Part shown: piece after piece, positions 33,925 to 42,959 of the stretch
Layout of the letters: every line of letters begins with the position of its first letter
Position numbering within the stretch: the first letter of the stretch is position 1
DNA from: Clostridium estertheticum
GTDB lineage: Bacteria; Bacillota; Clostridia; Clostridiales; Clostridiaceae
NCBI RefSeq assembly: GCF_011065935.2
Contig: NZ_JAAMNH020000001.1
Coordinates: forward strand, 1,137,001-1,201,000
DNA length: 64,000 bases
Direction: 5' to 3'
Translations under genes and position numbers: made by a program
The notes under the pieces: generated by a model
What the model saw: only the letters and a program-made list of their open reading frames with translations
The model's database searches: none
Told to the model about the DNA's origin: nothing

Positions 33925-35003
33925 TAAAATTATTACTAATTGATGATGAAATATGGACAAGGAATATAATAAAAGCGTTTGGTGACTGGGACAAGCATGG
34001 AATAACTGTAATTGAAGAGGCTAGTGATGGAGTAGAAGGGTTACGTTTAATTAAACAAAGTTGTCCTCAAATTGTTATTACGGATATGAATATGCCTGGA
34101 ATGAATGGAATAGGACTACTTAAAATATTAAGGGAGGATTACCCTCAGATAAAAATAATAGTTGTTAGTGGTTATGATGGTTTCGAGTTTACAAAACAGG
34201 CTATAAAGTCAAATGCTATAGATTATATCTTAAAACCTATTGACGAGCAGGAATTAAATTTTGCCATTGAAAAGTGTGTTAATGAAATCAATAAACTGTA
34301 TTTCAAACAGGATAAATCAATATATGATTTAGCTAAAGTTTTAGATAAAAATATTATAAGGCTTATAATTGATGAAAAGAAGGTTATTCAACGGCTTTTT
34401 ATTGAAGGAAACCTACTGGGAATTAAGAATACCTTAAATAGGCTTTATAACAATATTATTAAATATAAAATAAATGAAATAATTGTAGGCGGGGTGATTA
34501 AAAAAGTATTTTGTGAAATGATAGAGGAGCATCTTCTTATAACTGAGAGTTCGGTACTTACAGATATGAAGCTTGAGTTTAGGGATAATCAGATTGAAAA
34601 GAAATCTTTGCTTTTGGATATTAATTTTATTGAGGACAGCTTTGACAAAGCACTAAAGGCTATAGCCGAAAATACCAAGAATAAAAACAGCAATACTTTG
34701 GCTCAAGTAAAGACATATATAGAATTACACTATATAGAGCATATTTCTCTTGAGAAGCTCTCAAATTTATTTTTTATTAGTAAAGAATATTTATCTAGAG
34801 CCTTTAAAACGAAATATCAAAAGAATTTAATGAATTATATTATAGAGCTTAGGATGAAGAAAGCAAAATTAATGCTTGAAGATAAAGATATTAGTATAAA
34901 AAGTGTAGCAGAATCTGTTGGATATGATGATATAACTCATTTTTACCATGTTTTTAAAAGTTATTATGCTGTCTCCCCAGGAGATATGAGAAGGGAAGTT
35001 TAA
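33921..35003 (+). CDS. YesN-type response regulator (AraC output)
   Basis: Receiver domain with D55 (VITDMNMPGMNG) and acidic pocket LLIDDE, an unconserved linker (~125-255), and an AraC-type double HTH at the C-terminus (ISLEKLSNLFFISKEYLSRA ... IKSVAESVGYDDITHFYHVF). ATG overlaps the kinase stop, so the pair is coupled. It should activate the sugar-uptake operon that starts 116 bp downstream. Confidence 0.9.
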   Translation: MIKLLLIDDEIWTRNIIKAFGDWDKHGITVIEEASDGVEGLRLIKQSCPQIVITDMNMPGMNGIGLLKILREDYPQIKIIVVSGYDGFEFTKQAIKSNAIDYILKPIDEQELNFAIEKCVNEINKLYFKQDKSIYDLAKVLDKNIIRLIIDEKKVIQRLFIEGNLLGIKNTLNRLYNNIIKYKINEIIVGGVIKKVFCEMIEEHLLITESSVLTDMKLEFRDNQIEKKSLLLDINFIEDSFDKALKAIAENTKNKNSNTLAQVKTYIELHYIEHISLEKLSNLFFISKEYLSRAFKTKYQKNLMNYIIELRMKKAKLMLEDKDISIKSVAESVGYDDITHFYHVFKSYYAVSPGDMRREV

Positions 35004-35021
35004 TATTATACAATAAGTAAC

Positions 35022-35047
35022 ACTAATTATAATCAATTATAATTAGT
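35022..35047 (+). promoter_or_regulatory. perfect palindrome, candidate operator of the sugar operon
   Basis: Arms ACTAATTATAAT and ATTATAATTAGT with a CA centre. It lies 19 bp after the regulator stop and just upstream of the cre-like site and -10 box. It lacks a T run, so an operator is more likely than a terminator. Confidence 0.5.
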
Positions 35048-35048
35048 A

Positions 35049-35064
35049 TGAAAACGTTTATAAT
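35049..35064 (+). promoter_or_regulatory. cre-like site overlapping -10 box
   Basis: TGAAAACGTTTATA closely fits the CcpA cre consensus and overlaps TATAAT at 35059-35064. Binding here would block transcription, fitting catabolite repression of a sugar operon. There is no good -35, as expected for an activated promoter. Confidence 0.5.
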
Positions 35065-35118
35065 GTGATTATGCTCCAGTAAAGAATAGTTATTAAATAT
35101 TTAAGGGGGAAAAAATCT

Positions 35119-36414
35119 ATGAAAACCAAAAAAATACTTTCAATAATCACATGTAGCTTCATGTTAACAACCTTGCTTGCGGGATGTGGAAGTTCAGCCC
35201 CTACTGCTACTAAAACTGAACCTACAACTACAGCGCCAAAAGAGGTACATTTAAAATTATTTCTTGGTCAATCACAAGCAAGATTCAAAGAACAGTATAC
35301 AAAATTTATTGATCAATGGACTGTAACATATCTTAAAGATAAAAACGTGAAGGTTACTTATGAAATGGAAATGCCGGACTCAACAACAGACCAACAACTT
35401 CTAAAGACAAGATTAGCTGCAGAAGATGAGATGGATATTTTCGCTATTCATGCTATGAATGATATTCCGGTATATGGAAAGGCAGGATATTTAGAAGATT
35501 TAAGCGCTGAACCATTTGTATCAAAAGTTTTACCTAGTGTTAAAACTGCAATCTCCTACGAAGATAAGGTAGTTGGAATGCCACTCGAAAGTATGAGTTG
35601 GGGATATATTTACAATAAGAAGATATTTGCTGAAAATAAAATAACGCCTCCTACAACCCTTTCTGAAATGAAAGCTGTTGATGCAAAATTAAAAGCTGCA
35701 AAAATAACACCATGGTTATTAGCATATAAAGAGTCATGGGTTCCTCAGTTAGTTAATTCGCTTGCTGTTGGTGCTACTTTGCAAACAAGTGCAAAAGAAT
35801 TTATTAATGACATGAATAAAGGAACAGGGTCATATAAATCAATTCCAGGTATGTTTGATATTATGGATGAGATAAATGCCAATGGTACTGCTAAACCATT
35901 AGATATTGGTAATGATCAAGGTTCTGCTGATTTCGCTAATGGAAAAGCTGCTATGTGGCTTCAAGGACCATGGAATTCAGATGCAATTCTAAAGGCAAAC
36001 AAAGATTTTCAGCTTGGGGTTGCAGCGCTTCCTATAAGTGATGATCCTAATCAAACGTTAATTAATTTAGGTGTTTCTACTACTTTAGCTCTTTCAAAGA
36101 CAAGTAAAAATAAAGAGGTTGCTAAATCACTTTTAAACTACTTCTTAGAAGATGCTACTGCAAGTGATTTCTATAATAGCTGTGGATTTGCTGCAGTTGC
36201 AACTAATCAAACTATAAAAGCTTCATCATGGGTAGAAGATGCAACGGTTTATGTTAAAGCTGGTAAGGCATATCTTGATCCTGCAATGCCACAAGCTGTT
36301 AAGGATGAACTTGGCAAACAATTTCAAGGTTATTACTTAAAATCTCTTACAAAAGATGAGATTATTAAAACTTTAGATAAAACTTGGGCAAATTCTATAA
36401 AAAGCAGCAAGTAG
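35119..36414 (+). CDS. sugar ABC transporter substrate-binding lipoprotein
   Basis: A 431-aa family 1 extracellular binding protein. Signal peptide ends in lipobox LLAGC with C23 as lipidation site, followed by a Thr/Pro-rich spacer. Later features include GKAAMWLQGPWN and a DxxxxxFANG motif typical of the family. RBS AAGGGGG. It would capture a mono- or oligosaccharide for the two permeases downstream. A hairpin after the gene separates its expression level from that of the permeases. Confidence 0.9.
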   Translation: MKTKKILSIITCSFMLTTLLAGCGSSAPTATKTEPTTTAPKEVHLKLFLGQSQARFKEQYTKFIDQWTVTYLKDKNVKVTYEMEMPDSTTDQQLLKTRLAAEDEMDIFAIHAMNDIPVYGKAGYLEDLSAEPFVSKVLPSVKTAISYEDKVVGMPLESMSWGYIYNKKIFAENKITPPTTLSEMKAVDAKLKAAKITPWLLAYKESWVPQLVNSLAVGATLQTSAKEFINDMNKGTGSYKSIPGMFDIMDEINANGTAKPLDIGNDQGSADFANGKAAMWLQGPWNSDAILKANKDFQLGVAALPISDDPNQTLINLGVSTTLALSKTSKNKEVAKSLLNYFLEDATASDFYNSCGFAAVATNQTIKASSWVEDATVYVKAGKAYLDPAMPQAVKDELGKQFQGYYLKSLTKDEIIKTLDKTWANSIKSSK

Positions 36415-36448
36415 TTTAAGCTAAATGAATAAATTCTAAGTAGAGCTT

Positions 36449-36482
36449 AGTATTAAGCTATCAGTAAGAATAGCTTAATACT
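36449..36482 (+). terminator. intra-operon stem-loop after binding protein gene
   Basis: Perfect 13-bp arms AGTATTAAGCTAT and ATAGCTTAATACT with an 8-nt loop. No T run. Such stem-loops commonly raise binding-protein mRNA relative to permease mRNA. Confidence 0.6.
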
Positions 36483-36547
36483 ATTGTTATTAAGTATATA
36501 TGTTGAATAATTGAGAGTGATTATTATAATTTGGGGGGTGAAAGGCA

Positions 36548-37486
36548 TTGGGAAATAGAGTGATATTAGAAAATAGAACAATTAAAAGCAAGACACTTAA
36601 GTCCAAGAATTTCCTAAGTAAGAAAAATATATCATTGCTAGCTTTCGTAGCGCCAGCCTTGATTTTGTATATTATATTTTTAGTTATACCCCTAATAAGT
36701 GGATTCTGGTATAGTTTAACCAATTGGAATGGACTAGCTAGGTCATATAACTTTGTAGGAATTAGTAATTTCGTAGAAGCTTTTAAAGAGGATAAAGATT
36801 TTATTGCTTCAATTATTTTTACATTTAAATTTGCAGTTATTATTGTTATATTTCAAAATATTTTTGCATTAGGACTTGCTTTAATGATTGATTCTAAGAA
36901 AAAGAGCACTGGATTTTTTAGAACAATATTGTTTATGCCTAATATGATAAGTATGGTTATTGCCTCATTTGTATGGGTATTTATATTTTCAAAAGTTTTT
37001 ACACAAATCGCAGCTGTGACACCTTTTAAATTTCTAGATCAGTCTTGGTTTGGGGATGCGAAGCTTGCTTTCTTCGCGATTGTAGTTGTAACGTTGTGGG
37101 CAGGTGTAGGATATATGATGCTTATATATCTAGCTGCACTCCAAGGAGTACCACAGGAATTAAAAGAAGCAGCAGTAATAGATGGAGCGAATGTAGTTCA
37201 AATCTTCTTTAAGGTGATTTTACCGATGATCATGCATTCGATAACCATATGTACATTTTTAACTCTTGCAGGTGCATTTAAGGCTTTTGATATCGTCTTT
37301 GCATTGACGGCTGGTGGACCAGTAAGGGCTACTGAGGTTATGGGATTAAACATATACCAAGAGGCTTTTATGGGTAATATGAGATTTGGATATGCAAGCG
37401 CAAAGTCAATAATCTTATTTTTGATTATCTTGATCGTTACTCTTGTGCAACTTGGTGTTCTAAAGAAGAGGGAGGTTGAGGCATAA
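36548..37486 (+). CDS. sugar ABC transporter permease (MalF-like)
   Basis: A 312-aa inner-membrane protein with six helices and the EAA loop EAAVIDGANVVQIFFKVILP that docks the ATPase. The start is TTG 36548 with GGGGGGTG 7 nt upstream; GTG 36560 is an alternative. It shares one base with the next permease gene (37486). Confidence 0.9.
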   Translation: MGNRVILENRTIKSKTLKSKNFLSKKNISLLAFVAPALILYIIFLVIPLISGFWYSLTNWNGLARSYNFVGISNFVEAFKEDKDFIASIIFTFKFAVIIVIFQNIFALGLALMIDSKKKSTGFFRTILFMPNMISMVIASFVWVFIFSKVFTQIAAVTPFKFLDQSWFGDAKLAFFAIVVVTLWAGVGYMMLIYLAALQGVPQELKEAAVIDGANVVQIFFKVILPMIMHSITICTFLTLAGAFKAFDIVFALTAGGPVRATEVMGLNIYQEAFMGNMRFGYASAKSIILFLIILIVTLVQLGVLKKREVEA

Positions 37487-38313
37487 TGAAAAAGATTAAA
37501 ATTTCCACCATTTTAACAACTATAGCTTTATGTATAATAGCGGTGTTTACACTTTTTCCTGTATTTATAGCAGTTCTTAATTCATTTAAAACTCAGGCGG
37601 AAATAGGAATATCGGTTTTATCATTACCTAAAAACTTTAATTTTTCTAACTACACATCAGCCTTAGGTAAAATGGACTATCTAAGAGTTGTTTATAATAC
37701 TTTTTATATTACATTGATTTCAGTTGTAGGTATAATTGCCGTTAGTTCATTAGCTGGGTATAAATTAGCTAAGACATCAGGGAAATTAAGTGCTTTTATA
37801 TTTTTATTATTTACATCTTCCATGTTAGTACCATTTCAATCTGTAATGTTGCCACTTTATAAATTAGCAAAGACTATAGGTTTGTCGGGAACAAAAACAG
37901 GGCTTACTGTAATTTATATGGGACTTGGTATAAATATGGCAATATTTCTTTATCATGGATTTTCAAAGGGAATTCCAAATGAGATTGAGGAAGCAGCATT
38001 AATTGACGGATGCAATGAATTTGAAATGTTTTATAAAATAATTTTTCCTCTATTAAGGCCCATTTCTGCAACTATAGCTATCCTTGATGTTCTTTGGATT
38101 TGGAATGACTTTATGCTTCCGCTTGTAATGATTTCAGATACAAAAAATTACACTATAGTACTTAAAGCAAGAATGTTTGTTAGTCAGTATATTATAGATT
38201 GGCCAAGTATTTTGGCAGCCTTAGTATGTTCAATGATTCCGGTTATAATATTTTACGTCATTTTACAAAAGAATATTGTTAAGGGGATTGCGGCTGGTGC
38301 TGTAAAAGGTTAA
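37486..38313 (+). CDS. sugar ABC transporter permease (MalG-like)
   Basis: A 275-aa partner permease with six helices and EAA loop EAALIDGCNEFEMFYKIIFP. The ATG overlaps the stop of the first permease. No ATP-binding subunit follows; a shared MsmK/UgpC-type ATPase encoded elsewhere is expected. Confidence 0.9.
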   Translation: MKKIKISTILTTIALCIIAVFTLFPVFIAVLNSFKTQAEIGISVLSLPKNFNFSNYTSALGKMDYLRVVYNTFYITLISVVGIIAVSSLAGYKLAKTSGKLSAFIFLLFTSSMLVPFQSVMLPLYKLAKTIGLSGTKTGLTVIYMGLGINMAIFLYHGFSKGIPNEIEEAALIDGCNEFEMFYKIIFPLLRPISATIAILDVLWIWNDFMLPLVMISDTKNYTIVLKARMFVSQYIIDWPSILAALVCSMIPVIIFYVILQKNIVKGIAAGAVKG

Positions 38314-38350
38314 TGTCGGCATGGAAATCATTTTAAAGAGGGGTGTAGTT

Positions 38351-39691
38351 ATGCATTTAGTAAGGGTAATACAAACATGTAAAACAACGGGAGACAGGCT
38401 AACAGAAAAACAATCTTTATCACTTGCTCCTAAAAATAGCGAAAATGTAACTTTGACAATCAATACTGACGAAACGTTCCAGGAAATTATTGGTTTCGGC
38501 GGTGCATTTACTGAATCAGCGGCCTATACTTTGGCAAGGATGGAACCAGAAAAAAGACAAGAAATAGTAAAAAAATACTTTGATCCTGTAGAAGGATTAG
38601 GATATAACTTGGGAAGAGTTCACATTCATAGCTGTGACTTTGCACTTGGTAATTATACGTATGTTGAGGAAAATGATACAGAGCTAAAAACCTTTGATAT
38701 ATCACATGAGAAAAAATGGGTATTTCCTTTTATAAATGAAGCAATGAAAGCTGCAAATGGGAAAATATCTCTACTGGCTTCACCATGGAGTCCACCCGCT
38801 TGGATGAAAACTAATGGTGAGATGAATAATGGAGGACAGCTTATTCAAAAATATAGAAAAACTTGGGCGCAGTATTATGCTAAATATATTAAAGCTATGA
38901 GGTTAGAAGGTTTTGATATATTTGCAATCACAGTACAAAATGAGCCTGCAGCGGTTCAAACTTGGGATTCTTGTATTTATTCAGCAGAAGATGAGGGGAT
39001 TTTTGTTCGCGACTTTCTAGGTCCGGTACTAGAAAAAGAAGGATTGTCAGATGTGAAAATATATATTTGGGATCATAATAGAGACATTATAGTAGAACGT
39101 GCAAAGGGTGTGATGCAAGATCCAGAAGCCGCAAAATATATATATGGGGTTGCTAATCATTGGTATGTATCTGAAGCCTTTGAAAATCTATCTAAAGTTC
39201 ACGAAATGTACCCAGATAAGCACATTTTATTTAGTGAAGGTTGTCAGGAGGGTGGATTACATCTTGGGTCTTGGCTTACAGGAGAAAGATATGCTAGAAA
39301 CATGATTGGTGACTTTAACAATTGGCAAGAAGGCTGGCTGGATTGGAATTTAATTTTAGATGAAACTGGTGGACCTAATCATGTAGGGAACTATTGTGAT
39401 GCTCCTATTGTGGCTGATACAAAAACCGGAAAGATTCACTATAACAGTTCATATTACTATATAGGTCATTTCAGCAAATATGTTAAGCCAGGAGCTAAAA
39501 GGGTGGAGGTCAAGTTACAGGGTATTACAACAATTAAAAATGTAGGCTTTATTAACGAAGATGGATCTATAGCTTTAATAGTTATGAATGAAACAGGTAA
39601 AGACGAGAGTTTCCAAGTAGAAATAAAAGGTGAGTTTGTTAAATATATTCTAAAAGCACATTCCATAGTAACTCTTTTATTTATTCAGTAA
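38351..39691 (+). CDS. GH30 family glycosidase
   Basis: A 446-aa glycoside hydrolase of family 30 (glucosylceramidase/beta-glucosidase/beta-1,6-glucanase group). The acid/base is E198 in TVQNEP, the nucleophile E296 in LFSEGCQEGG; GFGGAFTESAAYTLA and SPWSPPAWMKTNGEMNNGG are family marks. There is no signal peptide, so it works inside the cell on the imported sugar. RBS GAGGGGTG fits ATG 38351; the frame is open to 38321. It ends the operon; a palindrome follows at 39746. Confidence 0.9.
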   Translation: MHLVRVIQTCKTTGDRLTEKQSLSLAPKNSENVTLTINTDETFQEIIGFGGAFTESAAYTLARMEPEKRQEIVKKYFDPVEGLGYNLGRVHIHSCDFALGNYTYVEENDTELKTFDISHEKKWVFPFINEAMKAANGKISLLASPWSPPAWMKTNGEMNNGGQLIQKYRKTWAQYYAKYIKAMRLEGFDIFAITVQNEPAAVQTWDSCIYSAEDEGIFVRDFLGPVLEKEGLSDVKIYIWDHNRDIIVERAKGVMQDPEAAKYIYGVANHWYVSEAFENLSKVHEMYPDKHILFSEGCQEGGLHLGSWLTGERYARNMIGDFNNWQEGWLDWNLILDETGGPNHVGNYCDAPIVADTKTGKIHYNSSYYYIGHFSKYVKPGAKRVEVKLQGITTIKNVGFINEDGSIALIVMNETGKDESFQVEIKGEFVKYILKAHSIVTLLFIQ

Positions 39692-39745
39692 AACACAATT
39701 ATGATGAAAATAAAAAAGATAATACTTCATATTCAAATAATTTCT

Positions 39746-39778
39746 AGCTAGGCGATGACATCCAGTCATCGCCTAGCT
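39746..39778 (+). repeat. GGCGATGAC palindrome, copy 1
   Basis: Fourteen-bp arms (AGCTAGGCGATGAC / GTCATCGCCTAGCT) around ATCCA. Copies at 42917 and 49426 share the nine inner bp and loop but differ, in a compensating way, in the outer bp. Confidence 0.8.
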
Positions 39779-39837
39779 CATTGATGTGTTGTTATTTTGT
39801 TCAATCTACCATGTTATCGTCTATTAGGGTCTTTAAT

Positions 39838-40191
39838 TATCCTTATGCTGCTTTGGAAGAAGCTATAGTTAATGCTGTATATCATAGAAGTTACGAAGTA
39901 AGAGAACCCATAGAGATAAGAATAGATGCAGAAAAAATAATTATATTAAATTATCGCGGTATTGGTGTTGGTACAACCTATGTAGGACCCTTGGCAACTG
40001 TTTGGGGTAAAATCAAATTTTACCAAATGGAAACACTCAGGAGCAGCACCTCAATTTATGGAAGGCGATGTTTTTAGAAGGATGATTCCAGTGATATCTC
40101 AAGCTGGTGAACTTGCTGAGGATAGTACCAAAAAAAAATTGGAGGTTTGTAAAACAGCTAGAAGCAGAAGTGAAATTCAAGATATTCTATT
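39838..40191 (+). pseudogene. remnant of AlbA_2/HATPase_c_4 protein
   Basis: The frame keeps PYAALEEAIVNAVYHRSYEV and PIEIRIDAEKIIILNYRG (ATPase N-box part), then the sequence jumps to GAAPQFMEGDVFRRMIPVIS in another frame. Compared with the intact gene at 27619 (AAPEFMEGDVFRTMIPLIP) most of the protein is deleted. It even keeps the same terminator. Confidence 0.7.
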
Positions 40192-40193
40192 CT

Positions 40194-40216
40194 GAGGCAG
40201 GTATTCCTGCCTCTTT
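40194..40216 (+). terminator. terminator behind AlbA_2 remnant
   Basis: GAGGCAG/CTGCCTC stem then TTTT, homologous to 29060-29082. Confidence 0.65.
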
Positions 40217-40235
40217 TATGGTTCCAACTACAAAA

Positions 40236-40300
40236 TGTCATCGAAGATAGAACAGCTGAGGGGTAATCAGTGATTATTCATCTGACCATGCAAGTTACCG
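40236..40300 (+). repeat. ~150-bp structured repeat, copy C (3' half)
   Basis: It reads TGTCATCGAAGATAGAACAG, then GTGATTATTC and TGACCATGCAAGTTACC, aligning with 31693-31756 at roughly three-quarters identity by eye. Confidence 0.5.
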
Positions 40301-40318
40301 TGCAAGCTAATGAAAAAA

Positions 40319-41641
40319 CTACAGCTTTGCTTTAACAGCATTTATATATTCTAACTTTTCATAAACTTTCTTTTCAAGACCCTCTTGGGTGGGCTTATAA
40401 TACTGTCGGTGTTTCAAATTATCAGGCAGACACTGCATGTTAGTAAGTTTTTCATCTGTGCTATGAGCGTACTTGTAGTCCTTTCCATAGCCAAGGGAAT
40501 CCATAAGTTTTGTAGGGGCGTTTCTTAACTGAAGAGGTACACCCTCGGCAATGGTATTTAAGGCATCTTCTTTTGCACTTTCATAAGCAGTATAAAGGGC
40601 ATTGGATTTTGGCGCCATTGCAAGGTAAACTACAGCTTGGGTAAGATTTACTGTACATTCTGGCATTCCAATATAGTGGGAAGCTTCATAGGCTAAGACT
40701 GTAATTTGAAGAGCATTAGGGTCTGCAAGTCCAACATCTTCAGAAGCAAATCGAATTAATCTTCTCGCAACATACAAGGGATCTTCTCCGCCCTCTAACA
40801 TGCGGGCAAGCCAGTAAACAGAGGCATTTGGGTCACTGTTTCTCATAGACTTATGGAGAGCTGAGATTATATTGTAGTGTTGGTCTCCTTTTTTATCATA
40901 AAGGAGAGTTTTTTTGTTCAGACATTCTTCAATTATTTTTTTAGTTAAATTTAGTTTACCTGACTCCATAGGCGTACTACTAATTGCCAATTCCAACAGA
41001 TTGAGCGCTGTTCTAGCATCTCCATTTGAAAAAACCGCTATAATCTCAAGGAGAGAACTCTCAACAAATATTGGTAGCCCCGCATACCCTCTTTGGTCCA
41101 ATAGTGCATTTTTTAAAACCTTGATTATGTCATTAATGTCTAGAGGGTTCAAAACAAATACTCTAGAGCGTGATAATAAGGCTGAGTTAACCTCAAAGGA
41201 GGGATTTTCAGTGGTCGCACCAATGAGAACTATATTACCTTTTTCTACATGGGGAAGAAAAGCATCTTGTTGAGACTTATTGAAGCGATGAATCTCATCA
41301 ATAAACAAAATAGTTCGGATACCTTGTTGTCGATTTTCTTTTGCTTTTGTCATGACTTCTTTAATTTCTTTTATTCCTGAAGTAGCCGCACTAAAGGTTA
41401 TGAAATTAGCACAGGTAATTTCTGCAATAATCATAGCAAGAGTAGTTTTTCCAACCCCAGGGGGACCCCATAAAATCATGGAAGAAACATTATCAGATTG
41501 TATAATATTTCTCAAAACCTTGCCATTTCCTATAATATGCTCCTGACCCACATATTCCTGAAGAGTTCTAGGACGGACTCTATCAGCCAGTGGAGCCTTT
41601 TGTAACATCTTATCAAATATTGAATTTTGCACATAATCCAT
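40319..41641 (-). CDS. rarA: RarA/MgsA replication-associated recombination ATPase, copy 1
   Basis: A 440-aa AAA+ clamp-loader-like ATPase acting at stalled forks. Walker A GPPGVGKTT, Walker B ILFIDEIHRF, sensor 1 GATTENPSFE and the C-terminal tetramerisation/MgsA domain (YKPTQEGLEKKVYEKLEYI) are present. It is almost identical to the gene at 54363: I count five amino-acid differences (e.g. Q14 versus H14, Leu versus Pro in NPLDIND). RBS AAGGTG. Both look intact. The duplication includes ~100 bp of upstream DNA. Confidence 0.93.
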   Translation of the reverse strand: MDYVQNSIFDKMLQKAPLADRVRPRTLQEYVGQEHIIGNGKVLRNIIQSDNVSSMILWGPPGVGKTTLAMIIAEITCANFITFSAATSGIKEIKEVMTKAKENRQQGIRTILFIDEIHRFNKSQQDAFLPHVEKGNIVLIGATTENPSFEVNSALLSRSRVFVLNPLDINDIIKVLKNALLDQRGYAGLPIFVESSLLEIIAVFSNGDARTALNLLELAISSTPMESGKLNLTKKIIEECLNKKTLLYDKKGDQHYNIISALHKSMRNSDPNASVYWLARMLEGGEDPLYVARRLIRFASEDVGLADPNALQITVLAYEASHYIGMPECTVNLTQAVVYLAMAPKSNALYTAYESAKEDALNTIAEGVPLQLRNAPTKLMDSLGYGKDYKYAHSTDEKLTNMQCLPDNLKHRQYYKPTQEGLEKKVYEKLEYINAVKAKL

Positions 41642-41781
41642 TTTAACACCTTCACTTTTTATTAATAAAATACAAGCACATAAGCTAAGTTATTTTTCAT
41701 TATAACGCTATATTAACTTAATTAGCAAGTGAGAAGATGGTCAATTATACCATTATGTACCATTGTAATAATAATGTGCTA

Positions 41782-41985
41782 GACCATTTTGATGACGTCA
41801 GCAATATGGTTGAATTAGGATCTGGTGCTCAAAGAAATGTTGAAGATATTATGCTCTCAAGATATGCATGTTATTTAATTGTTCAAAATAGCGATCCAAG
41901 AAAAGAAGTAATTGCTCTTGGTCAGACATATTTTGCAGTTAAAACAAGAGAGCGAGAGCTTGAAGAAAATTATGAACAGCTAGCT
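41782..41985 (+). pseudogene. dinD: dinD fragment
   Basis: The frame reads HFDDVSNMVELGSGAQRNVE, then IMLSRYACYLIVQNSDPRKE and IALGQTYFAVKTRERELEEN, the strongly conserved centre of DNA-damage-inducible protein D. The N-terminal ~30 residues and the whole C-terminal half are missing. It starts right after the duplicated rarA upstream region. Confidence 0.75.
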
Positions 41986-42005
41986 ATGAAGTGCTGTTAA
42001 ACAGT

Positions 42006-42068
42006 GTTGACGCAATGCGTCAAGAATTAAGTTGGACTCATTATAGACTGATAATGTGTTATAAGTAA
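42006..42068 (+). pseudogene. DUF1016 (YhcG-like) N-domain fragment
   Basis: VDAMRQELSWTHYRLIMCYK-stop resembles the LSWTHYRLL motif of DUF1016 nucleases. Only 20 residues remain. Confidence 0.4.
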
Positions 42069-42169
42069 AAGGCTTACTCTAAAGGGTAAACCTAATTTTA
42101 TTATATCTACATATTAAATCTGCAGAGACACATAATAGATATAATTATTTAAAGTGTGAGGTGTAGTGA

Positions 42170-42910
42170 ATGCCAAATATAAAGTCTGCATTAATCAGAT
42201 TAATTCCTAAAAAGTTACTCTTAATATTGTTATTTTCAATAATTCTAAACTGCAGTGTAATTATTGGAGAAATAGTAGAAGCAGCAGTAATTGATATTGG
42301 AAGTAGTTTATCAACAATAGCTAAGGAGGAAGTAATAAAACTAATAAAGACACAAGGAACAAAAGGCCCTTATTATTTCGAGGGACTTTCCTATAAGGTA
42401 GCTAATATCGATAAAGATAATGATTTTGAGATTGTTGCAAAAATTGATGGAGGGGTTCATGTAGGTTATTTCTTTATATTTGACAAGAATAGCCAAGGTG
42501 AATATTCTCTTGTAGCAGAAAAAGATTGGAAAGTAGAAAAATGGGACTTGGAATACTGGTACAATCTTAAGGGAGACAATAAAGCATATGAAATGACAAC
42601 TCGTGCCGGTGGATCTGGTATGGATATTTTTTATGGTCATGTATGGTATTTGAAAGATTCCAAGTTCGTTGAGGCATGGATGGGAACGTTAAAGGAAAGA
42701 ACGGCATTTCAAGATATTCTCAATTTAAAGATGGGGGGGTATCAAATTAATAGCGATGATTCAAGACTATATGCGTGGACAACGAAATATAGTACTAAAA
42801 TAAGCACAAATACACCAATGGCAAAGCCGACAACTATTGTATCAATATTCAAATTCGATGGTGTTAAGTATGTCTTGCAAAGTCAAGATACTTATGAGCA
42901 TAGCAATTAA
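42170..42910 (+). CDS. secreted protein of unknown function
   Basis: A 246-aa protein with an N-terminal hydrophobic segment (KKLLLILLFSIILNCSVIIG) acting as signal or anchor. The rest is Tyr/Lys/Asp-rich, with VANIDKDNDFEIVAKIDGGV, reminiscent of FG-GAP/repeat-type calcium-binding surfaces (DKDNDFE). RBS GAGGTG 7 nt. I do not recognise the family. It is followed by palindrome copy 2. Confidence 0.6.
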   Translation: MPNIKSALIRLIPKKLLLILLFSIILNCSVIIGEIVEAAVIDIGSSLSTIAKEEVIKLIKTQGTKGPYYFEGLSYKVANIDKDNDFEIVAKIDGGVHVGYFFIFDKNSQGEYSLVAEKDWKVEKWDLEYWYNLKGDNKAYEMTTRAGGSGMDIFYGHVWYLKDSKFVEAWMGTLKERTAFQDILNLKMGGYQINSDDSRLYAWTTKYSTKISTNTPMAKPTTIVSIFKFDGVKYVLQSQDTYEHSN

Positions 42911-42916
42911 ATTCTA

Positions 42917-42947
42917 GTTAGGCGATGACACCCAGTCATCGCCTAAC
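42917..42947 (+). repeat. GGCGATGAC palindrome, copy 2
   Basis: Thirteen-bp arms GTTAGGCGATGAC / GTCATCGCCTAAC around ACCCA. Confidence 0.8.
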
Positions 42948-42959
42948 TCATTACATTCT

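Noticed and set aside
32086..39691. Missing ATPase hidden in the sugar operon
   Set aside because: No Walker motifs in any frame between the kinase and the GH30 gene; sharing of an ATPase encoded elsewhere is common for this transporter class.
40914..41546. Open frames of 119 and 64 codons on the plus strand inside rarA
   Set aside because: They are antisense shadows of rarA; the same frames recur in the second copy at 54958-55590.
42917..42947. Integron attC site (GTTAGGC and GCCTAAC look like core sites)
   Set aside because: The order is GTTRRRY first and RYYYAAC last, the reverse of attC; no integrase or cassette array is seen.
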